Of a stretch of 64,000 nucleotides of DNA, positions 43,679 through 56,114 are shown in pieces. Position numbers and translations under genes: made by a program. This DNA is from Diplocarpon mali (Eukaryota > Ascomycota > Leotiomycetes > Helotiales > Drepanopezizaceae), in NCBI GenBank assembly GCA_024741835.1, contig JAENRP010000020.1:124001-188000 (forward strand). Direction: 5' to 3'. The number at the start of each line of letters is the position of its first letter. The first letter of the stretch is position 1. The notes under the pieces were generated by a model that saw only the letters and a list, made by a program, of their open reading frames with translations, had not been told where the DNA came from and searched no databases.

Positions 43679-45694
43679 ATGGGTAAGCAAATTTCTTTCA
43701 TGGAGCAGGCATACCTGGAAGTTAGGACCAAGCCAACGGTCTGCGAAACCCACTGCCTTGGACATCAACACCCGCTTCTAGACCAGTACCGGGCTCGGAA
43801 TCAGCGCGCAATCTCGTTCAGCGGGCGATTGCATGCGCTCGACCACACTATCACGGCGTCATCACACTCATTGTAAAGGGATCCTGCAAAGTCTAGCACA
43901 CTTTAGGTAAATATCTCAACACCATGGCGTCTGCCTTTGCAACTCTCATCCACCAATCACGCTTTGCTCAATCGGAGAGCTCTGGAAAGCCTATTCTTCT
44001 GTCTACGAAGTACGAGAACATGGCCAATCCTCCAATCTACCCTGGAAGCCTACATCGACACCGGCCGTCAAATCCAAGTGTTCCCCAGTACCGCAGTATG
44101 CTGGATATCGATACTCCAAGCTTGAACGCACTCGTCCTTCCATCACACGAATCTATGGAGGACTGGGTCGTGGGGAAGCTCAGTCAGACAGGGCGAAAGC
44201 ACAAAACAGAGAATTGGGCTGATATTTTATGTTATTACACAGCTACTAACGGCGTTGCCCCAGGGGCACCCACAAGAGCCTCACCCGCGCCTATCCCAAA
44301 TGTCAAGCCGTCTTCGCCTTTGGAAATACCGCAGAGCGTGAGCTCAAGCGATCCAAAGATTGCTGCCCAGCAAGCCAGCGATATGCGCAACATTGTGCGA
44401 AGAAAATTAACCGGGTACGTCGGCTTCGCGAACCTTCCAAACCAATGGCACCGCAAGAGCGTCCGAAAGGGTTTCAACTTCAATGTGATGGTTGTTGGTA
44501 CGTTCTCCCTCACTCCTGACCGGCACGTAGCTTACAGTAGAAGGTGAATCTGGACTCGGAAAATCCACTCTGGTTAACACCTTGTTCAACACGTCTCTCT
44601 ACCCACCCCGGGAGCGCAAAGGACCAAGCCTCGACATCATCCCAAAAACCGTCTCCATTCAATCGATTAGCGCTGATATCGAAGAGAATGGTGTCCGATT
44701 GCGTTTGACTGTTGTTGATACCCCAGGGTTCGGCGATTTTGTAAACAATGACGAGTCGTGGCGCCCGATCGTAGATAACATTGAGCAACGCTTCGATGCC
44801 TACCTGGATGCTGAGAACAAGGTAAACCGTATGAATATCGTTGACAACCGGGTCCACGCATGCGTGTACTTCATCCAGCCAACCGGCCACGCCTTGAAGC
44901 CATTGGATATAGAGGTTATGCGCAGACTCCATACCAAGGTCAACCTGATCCCAGTCATTGCCAAGGCTGATACCATGACCGACGAGGAGATAATGGCATT
45001 CAAATCCAGGGTAAGCGCTCCGGGACACTCCTTCCTAACGTAGTACTGACTTCAGAAGATTCTTGCAGACATTAAGCACCATGCCATCCAGATATTCGAG
45101 GGACCCCGATACGAGCTTGATGATGAGGAGACGATCGCCGAGAACAACGAGATCATGTCCAAGGTCCCTTTTGCTGTCGTTGGCGCCAATTCTGAGATCA
45201 CCAGCACCGATGGTCGCAAGGTGCGAGGACGTAAATACCCCTGGGGAATCATCGAGGTCGACAACGAGGAGCACTGCGACTTTGTGAAGTTGCGCCAAAT
45301 GCTCATCCGAACACATATGGAAGAGCTGAAGGAGCACACCAACAACGCCCTGTACGAGAACTACAGATCCGAGAAGTTAACTGCAATGGGCGTTGCTCAA
45401 GATCCAAGTGTATTCAAGGAGGTCAACCCAGCGGTGAAGCAAGAAGAAGAGCGCACACTCCACGAGCAGAAGCTAGCAAAGATGGAGGCTGAGATGAAGA
45501 TGGTGTTCCAACAGAAAGTCGCCGAGAAGGAGAGCAAGTTGAAGCAGAGCGAAGAAGAGCTTTACGCCCGCCATCGCGAGATGAAGGAACAACTCGAACG
45601 ACAACGAATGGAACTGGAAGAGAAGAAGTCAAGGGTAGAGAGCGGTAGACCGATAGAAGAAAAAGGCAAGAGGAAGGGATTTTCTCTCCGCTAA
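43679..45694 (+). CDS. cdc3: Septin, Cdc3/AspB type
   Basis: Septins are GTP-binding proteins that form filaments and rings at septa and hyphal tips. The gene model is join(43679..43682, 44243..44497, 44544..45010, 45056..45694), 454 aa. The first exon is only ATGG. It joins across a 560 bp intron (GTAAGC...TACACAG) to give [18 protein letters not shown]. The GTPase core is complete: P-loop [10 protein letters not shown]3 DTPGFGD and G4 AKAD, with the septin unique element and [14 protein letters not shown] towards the C-terminus. The tail has a long coiled coil (from about residue 375) ending GKRKGFSLR, matching the Cdc3/AspB orthologue group. The polybasic membrane-binding stretch precedes the P-loop ([16 protein letters not shown]). 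The acceptor of intron 2 is ambiguous between three AGs (44537, 44540, 44543); I use the one that gives VVGES. Confidence 0.93.
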
Positions 45695-47048
45695 GCTAGG
45701 CAGCCTCGCTTCTGCGCCGGCCGTACCTACGTTACTTTGGTACCGTCACGACAAACATATCCTCTACACTTTTCCCTTCTTGTTGTCTCTTTAATCATTG
45801 ATCCTTAATTCTGCGATAACCGATGACGAATGGGTGGTGCACTGGGAGGGGCATAGCATCCCGGCTTCCGCCAGGCGTGGTTTTGTGCTATGTTTAATTG
45901 TCAAGACAGGTTGGCGGTTACGGGGAGTTCGCTTTGCTGCAGGGTTGAGGTCGGAGAAGAAAAAAGACGAAGACTGTTGGCGACGAGATGAATTGCAAAA
46001 ATTGGTTCCTAGTTGCCATTCCTCCCACCACTCAATTTTTCTAAGGTTCCTCTTTCTGCGGATCAATTCTGTATTTATCACGATGGCTTGAGAATTGCTC
46101 TCCTTTTGCACTCTGTTGTTACGAATGGAAAAAGGGATTAATCTCACAGATGTCTACAGTGACTGGTATGATATTCCCTTCGCGATCGGTCATTCTCATC
46201 CGGTATACAATTGGCTCGAGAGTCTATTTTGGGCTGGATATCTGCGACAGACGTTACACCGTAGAAAATATCGGGGGCTTTCGCTCTGAGAGGTCCTTCC
46301 CGAGACTCTGGTCTCGAGATTGGTCTGTCAACTGTGACAACACGAGCTCATTGTTTGGGAGCCGACCGAACCAACCCCAAGCCCCTCAACTTCCCCTCTC
46401 ACTCTTCAGCACAAGCCGACCATCCTTTCTCGCCCACACCCACTCATCTCTTTCAAAACATCCGGTACGCTCTCCTACCCCTCACATACCCTGCGGCCTT
46501 CGGCGACGCTCGAGCCTGCGAACTAAAATTATCTGGCGGAGATTTCAGTTTGCTTCGAGTCTGCCTTTGAGGGAAAATCTTCTGCCCTTGCCGATCTTCA
46601 AGTATCATGACATCTATATGTCTAGCTTTGCTCGGCACGGGCTGTCGTATCTACTACACCTCAATACGGCAGAGGATCATCGCAAGATCTAAGATGTAGA
46701 ATCTAGCGGCACCTTTTCTTCACATTCTATTGAATGATCATTCAATCACCAAAGTCTTAAAAGTCTTCAACGGGGGACAAACAAACTAGACATTGAAAAC
46801 CTCCATGTAATGATACTGATCTCTGCAAGTTGTCTTTATTTCTATCTAGAGGACGCTCATACCAGTCCTTGACGAGCATGCAATTGAGTGGGTAGTTGCT
46901 GGGAATCTCTTCAGGTTAATAATCTATGCGCGAAGACGAGTCGTACTTTCACCGCCTCCGTCGTATCAACTCCGATGCAAGCTACAGTATCCCGGATACT
47001 CAGCAGAGCAAAAGCCGGAGTCGCCTGCCAGAATATATTGGGTATTCC
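45695..47048. other. Intergenic, convergent
   Basis: This lies between the septin 3' end and the 3' end of a minus-strand BTB gene. Open frames at 45791-46692 lack protein-like composition. No gene is seen. Confidence 0.5.
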
Positions 47049-48040
47049 TTAGTCTAACCTCCTTCTCTTTCGCGGGGTCTCGGAGACAACGGTACTGGAC
47101 GGTTCAGAAACTACTGAATTCACACCCGCTTCCGTCGCTGATACAAGATCGTTTTCGTGGACGCGGAGAGTATCCTGTGCGAGTTTGATCGAGGGGTTTG
47201 GGAATTTCCTCCCGAGCTGACCAACGTTCTCCCTCGTTGCAGTGCTTACATCTTCCATAGAGATATCTGGGGCCGGGATCTCTACGTTGTTCGTCGATCG
47301 ATGTGGACACTGAATGTTGTCCCCATGCTGGTGGTAATCGCAGCGAGGGGCCTGGCTAGGGTCAGGCGGTATTATCCCAGCGCTACCACGTAACAGAGCC
47401 AAAGTATCAGTCCAAAGGTCTTCATTATCCACCAAGACAGACCTCATGCTGTCATTTTTCCATGCAGGGTCATTTCCCTCTGCTTCAGTCAATGTGGTAG
47501 TGATGAAGACCCATGATCTTGCCATGTACAATCGCATTTTCGACTTTTTTTGTGTCCTCTTGTACGCCAGGCTCATCAGAATGGGTCGGGGGTGCTGGTG
47601 AAACTTCGACATGGCTTTGCAGAAATTATCCATTGTCTCATCAGCTAGGTCTGGGATTTTATATTTCTCGGCGAAGGCGAAGAGTTCAATCATCGTGCTA
47701 TCCTGCACGTTGACTGTGATGTCGAGTTTTCCCAGATGTAACCACGAGATAAATAACTCGAATGCCCGGGGATCATCTTCGGCGAGGAAATACTTTTGAC
47801 TTATGCATACCAAATAAGGATCATCGAACAGCTTCTCGAACTGGGGCGCTTTTTGGAAGAGTCGCACTATGTTAGTAGTGAAAAGTCTCTTTCGGCCGTT
47901 GGCACCGACCTCAAAGGTGACAACATCCGTCCCCGATTGCCTGTGGCATTATATGTCAGTTAAGAGAGTAGAGTTTTGCCTTGCAAGATTGCTTACGTTG
48001 CGAAGCTAGGCGCCTCTGTATATTCATCCTGGGCTGCCAT
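47049..48040 (-). CDS. BTB/POZ-domain protein with C-terminal C-x2-H-x-H-x5-C motif
   Basis: The gene model is complement(join(47049..47940, 47997..48040)), 311 aa. The 56 bp intron (GTAAGC...CCACAG) restores the BTB start FEVGANGRKRLFTTNIVRL. The BTB fold spans about 20-130, with FEKLFDDPYL, LAEDDPRAFELFISWLHLG and the AEKYKIPDLADETMD helix. A helical middle part follows, then CDYHQHGDNIQC at 215-226 (47307-47342), a compact Cys/His motif with metal-binding spacing. The tail is disordered with a basic end (PRKRRRLD), a possible nuclear localisation signal. The likely role is an adaptor or transcription-linked BTB protein, inferred only from the family. Confidence 0.85.
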
Positions 48041-49369
48041 GGTCGCAACAGATTGCGCGCGTGTGGAGTCGGAGTCACCGCGTATTAAGATGTGGTATGC
48101 GATACTGGGCCACAGATTCCAGATAATCTACAAGTTGTACAATACTGATGTGACCGTCGTCGTATGAATGATGCTTTCGCGATGTCGGTGCAAGAATGCT
48201 TCGGGGAAGGCGCTGTTGACTTAACCTCGCTTAGCAAGACAAGCGCACTGCTAGGGTGAAGCTAGGGTAGTTGCAACTAACAAAAGTTATACATCGTAAG
48301 TCTAAGCAGCGACTAGAATCAGTATTCATGCAATTTTCTTCGGCGCTGATAACTCATGCACGCGACATTCATTCGATTCCATCCTGTGAGGGCGTGTCTT
48401 GGGTGCCAAACTGACTATATAGTCAACTTCATAGTCTGGTACAGGAAGGTTCTTGTTCGTACTTCAGGAGCTTGTGACGTTAAATTCTCCGGTATTAAGG
48501 CTATCACTTGGAGGAAGTCGGAAGTCTGCATTTACTTGTAGATAAGCGGGAAGTTTCTGCTGGAGCTTCGATCGAATGATTAGTCGCAGGTCTGAAAGGA
48601 GGCTTCGCAGCCGCTATCCTAGCCATGGTGCTAATGTCTACCCTAGCAATAGAGGATGTAGGCCATTTGTTGTCTATCAGAGGCCTAATTCAATAGCTAA
48701 GTTGGCATATTTCAAATTGAACTGTCAAGAAAATGTTGTTATATAAATGTATTTCTATTTACTTGCCTGCCATATTCTCCAGCTTCTTCCTCGGCGCCGC
48801 AAATATTCGATTGATTTTGATTGCGAGCGGCGGAGATGAGTACAGGTTCTTAGATCCGAATGAACGATAGAACGAGCGAACTTGAAGTGAAAGGGAAAAA
48901 ACGCAACGAGGAAAGAGTGAGCCCCTGAGATGGGTTCACTTTCGTATCTTGTGAGTTCAAGGCTGGCCTGAAGTATCAACAACGCGATTCGAATCCACCC
49001 TCAACTTTCCATACAAAGGTAGTCTTGAGTAGATTGGATATGCAGTACGACCGGGGAGAGTAAAAAGCCCACATAACAGCATGTTAATGAACTAAAAAGT
49101 CTATACCACTGTAAACTTCTTGTTGATTCACTTGCCAATTCTGTGTCTCGAAACAGGAAAAAGACAAAAGTGCTCGTTTGATGGGCAAGATGGTGATTGA
49201 ACTTGATTCGAGGAGCTCAATCCTATTTAAATTCCCCTCCAGCAACCTGACCCAAACAGGACATTTTCGTATTCCTGAAAATCCACGCGAAACCTCGGGC
49301 CTCTAGTCCGAAGCACCTGAAGCTCGAGTCTACGAAGAACCAAGTATCAAGACTGAACTTGGTGACTAC
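48041..49369. other. Intergenic, AT-rich
   Basis: This lies between the start of one BTB gene and the end of the next. It is AT-rich and has no recognisable gene or repeat. Confidence 0.5.
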
Positions 49370-50387
49370 TCAATCTTCCACCGGCTCCTCTGACTCTCTC
49401 CCCTCGATAGATAACGAAGTCCAAGACCCGGTAATAAGCCTGCCAGTCAGATTCGGGCATTCCTCCTCTTCCGTATGCTGATGATAGTCGCAGGCTGGGG
49501 CATGTAGCGGAGGACTTATCAGTGACTGCCCATACAATCTCTCTTCTTTACCACAGATAGCTCTGATGAGGCGAAGAATATCCGCCATAATTTCACGGCT
49601 CTTCGGCCCCTTCGGCACCAATGCCTCTGCGTCAAACTCCTCCAAGGCCCTGTACTCAACCAATGTATACACGTAGCATCTTATACCTAGTAGACGCACC
49701 TTGGAGCTGCTCTTCGTGTTTTCATACGCCTGTTGGATCCAATCCATGCTGATTGTCTCGGAGGATACTCGCAGCCGCGCGACGAAGGCATCCATGACAT
49801 TGTCTGCCAGCGCTTGAATGTGGTACCTCTCTGCTAAGATATACAGCGAGGGGAAATCCTCAATGAAGCTCTTCTCTTCGACGCTCCTGAGGCTATCTGG
49901 GTCGTACAACCAGCGGGTGAAGCGCTCGAAGGTGTCCGGGTCGTCGTTCGGGAGGGTCGCGATGTGGCTTGTTTCGAGTTGCCTTGCGAGCATCCCTGAG
50001 AGGAAAGGGGCCTTCTTCAAAACCAGAGCGGCATGGGGATAGAAAGATCTCTGGCCGCTGTCGCGGAGCCCTACGAGAATCTGGGCCTTGTCCTCGCCAG
50101 GCTGCCTGCAGATGAATTAGCTCGGGCATCTTAAGCTCAGAGTGCAACGGGGTACTGACAGGTCGAAACTAAATTGTGGTGCGGTTGCGATGGAGAGTTG
50201 TTGAGACTTAGGCAACGTGAGTACTTCAGATCCTTCGTCGCTGTAGATGTGTTAATGGGTAAAAGTGACATGGCAGGTATGTCAACAAACCTGTTCCCTG
50301 AATCTGAAGGGCCTGAAACGCGTCAGTATTGCGCGACGAAGACCTCTTCGTACTTTTTGAAAAGACCTTACATGAGAAGAAAACCAT
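49370..50387 (-). CDS. BTB/POZ-domain protein with C-terminal C-x2-H-x-H-x5-C motif, micro-exon 5' end
   Basis: The gene model is complement(join(49370..50105, 50160..50240, 50291..50312, 50372..50387)), 284 aa. Exons of 16, 22 and 81 nt lead in; all phases agree and the joined N-terminus reads MVFFSCPSDSGNSDEGSEVL. The BTB fold is at about 40-150, with DKAQILVGLRDSGQRSFYPH, a helix (ALVLKKAPFLSGML), NDDPDTFERFTRWLY and LAERYHIQALADNVMD. The C-terminal part carries CDYHQHTEEEEC (49457-49492), the same spacing as in the gene at 47049. This suggests a paralogous pair in tandem on one strand. Partner and role unknown. Confidence 0.82.
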
Positions 50388-51853
50388 TTCGAGAATAGGT
50401 CAGCGCGTTTTTATAGAATCTGCTAGGCAAAGATTTCGAGGGTATCAGGTTTAAGTGCGTCGAGATAGGTGGAGGACCTCGCTAAACTATAGTGCTAGTG
50501 ATTCCAAAGTATTTCCTAGTAAGAACACGAGTCCCAGGCTATGTTGACGAATATATATGTCGACTCTAATAGAACATCTTATTGGTAAATAGCGAATTAA
50601 CAGAGAATGGGTTGATTTTTAGGCCAGATGCCGGATTAGGATGCCGAGACTGTATAGCAAAACGTACATCTGCACCATAAATGGCTTCGCTTTGAACAGA
50701 AATGGTCTCTTTTTACTTACATAAATGCTTGGAGGCCGTCCGTCTTTCCACTCAGCTGTGGTCAACAACAAACCCCTTGTGTTTCCACGGTTCTAGTAGC
50801 TGATACGCAAACGGAATTTATCAGGTTGGCTGAGCTATAGTCCGTACCCAAGCTGCGGAGAAGCCCCTTAAGAAACGATAGTTGATACTTTTTGGCGTTG
50901 CTGTGATACCAAACTGCCCAGTGGTCCTGCTAAATCTCCCAAATTTGTTGAAAGTGTCACGTTTTGATCAGATTGTCAAGAAATTAGCAAATTATGTGTT
51001 CGTTCACTATTCAGGCTTGTCTTTTCTTCCAGGCCAATTGTAATAAACAATAGCATTTCTTCTTATCTAAACTGAAAACGTACTATCTCAAGATGAAGAG
51101 TGATAAAGGCTCCTCACTGAAAGATAAAGCCTCAACAGATCGCTCAATTGAAAAAGTACTAAGGGGTTTTTATTCTATAAATATTACAAACATACTCGAA
51201 TAAAGGCTCTTAAAGATTATTCACGAACCCAGTATATTTCATCACTTTTGTGGATAGTTTGGTTATATAGCTGATGTCTTGGTGAGAAGACAAAGGCTTA
51301 AATACCAGGATTAATTTTCTCGGAAACTTTTAGCACTTCAAGTAGCTGTACCCTTCGTACTCTCAATCCCTGAACGAATGCTACAGTGCAGGAAGTCGGG
51401 AACCTGGAAACAAGGACGTGGCATTTCATTATAGCTGCAGCCTATGCTATGATCGCACACTTTCAAATGCACATCGTATGGAATCTAAAATTGCTCTGAA
51501 TATATATCGCTCAGCTCCTCGAACTTATGATCGACATAGTAATACATGGCTGTCAAGCTGCCTCTCAAACACCCATCTGCTGAGCAGCAAACCGGATTGT
51601 AGATGCTATCAATTTTACTGTTCGGGTAAGTTGCCTCTTCGTCAACTAATTATGTGTGATTCTTCCATTCTTGGGCCTCCTTATGCCTCGAGAAACCGGT
51701 CTCAAGTTGTGCTTGGCCATGGGTAGTGAGTTCAGGCGGTCATGCCGCCGGTTGACAACCATGACCTGAGCACATCACTGTAACATACATCATTTACTAG
51801 AATCTGAGCCACGATCAAGCGCACGAAAAGCTCGCAAGAAAGACTCTCGGGAT

Positions 51854-52140
51854 TCAGAAACAGGCATTTTTATAGAACTTTCGCGAGGAGGACTTAATTT
51901 TTGGACTTTTCTTCGAATGCAAAGCCAGACTTTCCGCCAGTGCAATTGTTCTTTGACGACCGTTAGACAACTCCTTGAAATAAACCGCCTCAACTCTCTC
52001 CGTCCAATCACTGAGGCCAAGGTCCATGACCTTACTGGTGATTACATCAAATTGATCGTCCTCTACACTCTTGGTTGACGGGATGAACAAGAACGCGGGA
52101 GTGGGGGGCTTTTTCGATATGCTGGTGTTTCTCTTGGAAA
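51854..52140 (-). pseudogene. Coding-like relic, unknown protein
   Basis: A minus-strand frame from about 52140 to 51854 reads like real protein (for example VEDDQFDVITSKVMDLGLSD). An adjacent frame at 52146-52421 (91 aa) is shifted, and no splice pair I tried joins the two in frame. It could be an exon with an unrecognised neighbour or the remains of a gene. No domain is recognised. Confidence 0.3.
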
Positions 52141-54841
52141 GATTGTCAGGCTGACTTCCCGAGCCGACCTAGGCAACCCGTTGCTGGAGGACTTTTAGTC
52201 AGAATGGGATTTCGGAGATTACGAAACTTGGGTGGAGAGCGCGGAGGGATGTAGAGAGAAGAGTTAGAAATATTCAAATCTCGGCGAGCGCCAGCTGTTT
52301 TGAGTTGTTCTTCTTTCTTCGGCTGCAGGGTGCCTTTGTAGCCGTGACGAGGAAGTAGGTGGTTTTGCAGCTGGATAGAGGTTTCTAGATTGTGTACGTT
52401 ATTCCTGGGGATCTGTAACAAAGAGAGGAACTATGAGGGCGTCGCGAAATAGGAATCGTTCGTCTACAAGAGGACCTGTGAAGTCAGAGGTCCCATGCAT
52501 CTATAGGAGCCAGAGTCTGGTAATACAGAGCTCCGTCGCAATACAATGACTGTGTTCTTATAGATAGATCGACAAGTTCTTGGGTTTGCAGAATCTTAAT
52601 GTTCAAATTTTCAATTATGAGCATCGAGGATCAGGTAGAAGAAAAGTTGATGGTAAGAGCACTGTCGTTAGGTGATTGTCACGGCATCAGCCAGTGTCTT
52701 CTCATGTATTAAAATTTAGCTTCATTATTACTCTACGTAATTTGAACCAGCTTTTCGTGTACTATTGACTTAGTATTTGAATTGTGGTTCAGTACTTCTG
52801 TCAAGTGTCACTTGAATTTTATATCCTTTAAAATGATACCGATCGAGATTATTGAGCATCCAAGCTCTTTGCAAATAAAGGATAATTCTCGAATTGATTC
52901 GATGGTTACTAATAAATGAAATGCCTAAAAAGCAATCATAGATAACTCACAGGGTATCTGCTTGTAACAAAATAACGGTCAAGCCGGCGCAAATGCTCCG
53001 ACTTGGCAACTGAAGTTTCGAGGCGTTCCAAAGGGCCAGAGAGTAACATGATTTGAGCGAGAAGGATCGAGCCCGCACACTGCCTTTGGTGAGTTCTGGC
53101 ATCAAAAATTTACTTCTTATGTAGGAGGTAAGAAAGGCGCAGGGTAACGATTTGCCTGATGCTCGTAAATCAAACATCGCGTCAAATAAATGGCAAATAT
53201 CTCGGGGAATAGACAATTGAACTATCAATCCCGGGCAACAAATCAAGCAGAAATCTAACCTCAAAGCACTGATCCTTCCGAAGCTGCAAGCGAAATCAAC
53301 AACGTTCGGGCAACGAAGAATGTTTCCAGGAGAATCATAAACTTAATGATCACGACGCTGTTCTCAACTGTTAATTACCAAGGGAGTAGCTGTACTAAGT
53401 GATTCCTCTTATACCATAGCCCTTTGTTCGCTTATCCCCGAGGTTATTGCGAAAAGCTACCCCCCTACCTGATCTGGTTAGACCCTCAGATGAATATTAT
53501 TCTGCCAGATCGGTTCCTCTACAGTAATGATACCAGCGAAGACAACCTTGGCTCTTACACTGAATCTTCCGATTCAAAGATCTTCCCTCCCTCCCTCCTA
53601 TCTATTATCCTATCAGTTAATATGACTTCTCTAGTTGGAGATCGGTCTAGTACTATCAAAGACCAAATAGATCTAGGTTTTGCTGGGAGCAGGAGCATCG
53701 CCCTCGATAGAGATAGCATGATAGCATGATAGATGATATCAGTGAAATGATCCTTCCAGTAAGTTCTAACATCATACCATCCAAGAGACAGGAGAACTTT
53801 AACTAATACTGATTACATTAGGTGTTCATCAATCCTCAACCTCCGAATCCTCATGCGCAAAGAGCGACTACTATAATCTTTTTAATTAGCAACACGGCTC
53901 ATGGCGTTGCATGGCTAGAGGTAGAGAATGACTTTCTCGCAGCAACATTCTTGGCTGACCCTACCCCAATGACGAGGCTACCACAAGACTTGCTATACCA
54001 CTCAAGTCGCGGAATTACAAGAGAAACATCAGGGTACAGCTAATAAGTCTGCATCAGAAAGATAAGAGCTGGCCGAAGATCGTAACAGAACTGGTTCTAG
54101 CGTGCAGCAATGTACGAGGATTCTGCAAAATCAATCCTGACGTACAGGAGATTCTCAATGGCTATCTGGTAAGGAGTAATTTGATTTCAGTTAGAGACAC
54201 AAACGTAGTGAGTGAGCGGAGTCTAGAAACGACACGCCAGAGAATAGAGCGCTCTGCCAAACCCGGGTCGACGAGGGCAAAGAGCGCTTTCTCGTAACTC
54301 ATCGGGGTTCCTTCTGCTACCTCTTGCAACTTTTGACCGGCAAAGCTAACTTACCAAGAAAAAACCCCACGCAAATAATGGAATCCGCTATGATGAAATA
54401 GAAAATGATATGCTGGTTTTCGTGTACCTCAATAACAAGGACCCGAACGAAAAGCAAGCTCGCGCCATTGCATCGGTCGCTTACTGTCAATAACTACTAC
54501 CTCGTAGAGCGCACAGCTGAAGGAGTCACGGTATGCGGAACTTCTTTTTATCTGGGTCGAAATCAAGTAAAGGTCAGAGCTGGTTTGCGGAAATGCGGCG
54601 CGAAAGATTCAGTCTGGCTGCGATGAAGAAATACTTTGTTCGCGTGGAGGTCATACAAAATCCCTATCGAAGGGTCCAGAGGGGAGGCTAATTGAGAACA
54701 AACGATGCGGAGGCGAAACATCGTCCTAGGAAACTGTCAAGCATCCAGCTCTCTCTTGAATTCGATACCTTCAGCAAGTAGGTACTGGTGTCAGTGTTGA
54801 CGCTCGGTATGAAGCTCGACGACGAGGGAGCAAGATGATAC

Positions 54842-54938
54842 TGTTAGAATATACAAGGATTGGCTTATGTAATCGTACCTTGTATATATACTCCTGCAGC
54901 TCCATAGAACTCGGAATCTACACCTTTAGATTCTGTCA
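54842..54938. mobile_element. Solo-LTR-like element, copy B
   Basis: 97 bp starting TGTTAGAATATACAAGG and ending CTGTCA, flanked by GATAC on the left and GAAAC on the right (4-of-5 match to a 5-bp target duplication). A TATATATA box lies inside. No internal retroelement genes are adjacent. It matches copy A (37636-37741) in the opposite orientation. Confidence 0.7.
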
Positions 54939-55020
54939 GAAACAAAATCGCAATCCGCTGTTAACCCGGCAATGCTGCCAGACGGCGATGGAGATTCTGG
55001 GATAATGTCAGCGCCCGCAA

Positions 55021-56114
55021 GTGGTTCGCTGGCTTCCAGGCCCGAGTTTCAATGGTGCCAGAACTCCAACAAATCGGCAGAATTCGTCTCTCACCGCTGC
55101 TCCTGGCATCGCCCTCCACAACTCTCGATTTCCACGTGAGTTGCAGAAACCCATTTCCTCACAAGATCGCGCTGCATCTTCCCCCACTCCTCGAATTTAT
55201 ACTCCGCCATACGCTTCCCCTTACAAGCTCGAAGCTCCAACATTAGACTCGAAAACTTCCACTCGCCCGAAGCCAGTACTAGCCGCTCGAGCGCCCCCCA
55301 AAACTTTGCTCCTTTCTCTCCCGCCATCTCAGAAGCCTCCTCTATCGATCAGTCTACTCCCAGCCTCTCGAGTTTCAAGTCAGTCTTGCGTGCTTCGGAA
55401 GCTCAAGCGCTAGCTGGGCCGACGCAAGAGAACAGCCAAGATTCAGCTACCATGAAGCGTGTGTCCTCGAGCTTGTCGGCAGGCTATAGATCTGGATCTA
55501 CGCATGGAGAAAGTCTCAATGTACAGTCAAAAGGAAATCAGCAATTTTCAGAGCCTGGAGCTGAAATCTACTCTGCTCGGATCCTGTATCTCAAGAATGT
55601 CTATTCCAGTCACCTCGCAAAGGAGGTGGTCATGGTTCGCCAACTACGCAGAAAGCTTCTTGACCTTGATCGCACAACGTCGACCAAGATCATCAGAATT
55701 GCAAGATTGAAATTCGCAGTCTCGTACTCGAGGCGAGAGAGACTCCAATACATGCTTCGCCAGTTAGATAGGATGAGAGGCCCCGCGTTCGAGTACAAGC
55801 ATGCGTATGAGTATCCCGAGGTTCCCTACGAAGAGTTCGAGCTGGAACCTCCTCCGTATAGCCGTTACCTCGCCAAGAATACCGCCGACATCCGCGATGA
55901 GCTTCGTATGAACTTCGTTGGAATCAGCAGGAATATTGGCTGGCTGAAGTCGTCAATGCTCGACATGACTCTCGACGCTCTCGGCTCAGCCGAGATCAAT
56001 CTTGTGGTACTGGGAGGTAAGAAATTGGAATACCGGGGGTTGATTAATCGGATGGAAAGGTTAGCGGAGTGGGAGTCTGAGCAGACCGACCATTCATTCG
56101 AAATTCTAGGTTAG
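55021..56114 (+). CDS. Unknown protein, Pro/Ser-rich N-terminus and helical C-terminus
   Basis: Two open segments join in frame through a 68 bp intron (GTCAGT at 55380 to ATTCAG at 55447): join(55021..55379, 55448..56114). The N-terminal part is Pro/Ser/Ala-rich and has no in-frame ATG; the first in-frame ATG is 55453 (MKRVSSSLSAG), so either an upstream exon is missing or the product is 220 aa from there. The C-terminal 190 residues are helical and charged (LAKEVVMVRQLRRKLLDLD and RRERLQYMLRQLDRMRG), suggesting a coiled coil. No domain is recognised. It sits 80 bp from an LTR-like element. The existence of the gene is likely; the 5' structure is uncertain. Confidence 0.5.

Larger units (their letters stand above)
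50388..55020. other. AT-rich gene-free block
   Basis: 4.6 kb, visibly richer in A and T than its neighbours. No intact gene is seen; the only coding-like segment is at 51854-52140 on the minus strand. A solo-LTR-like element lies near the right end. The composition fits relic repeats decayed by C-to-T change, but this is an impression, not a measured value. Confidence 0.5.
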
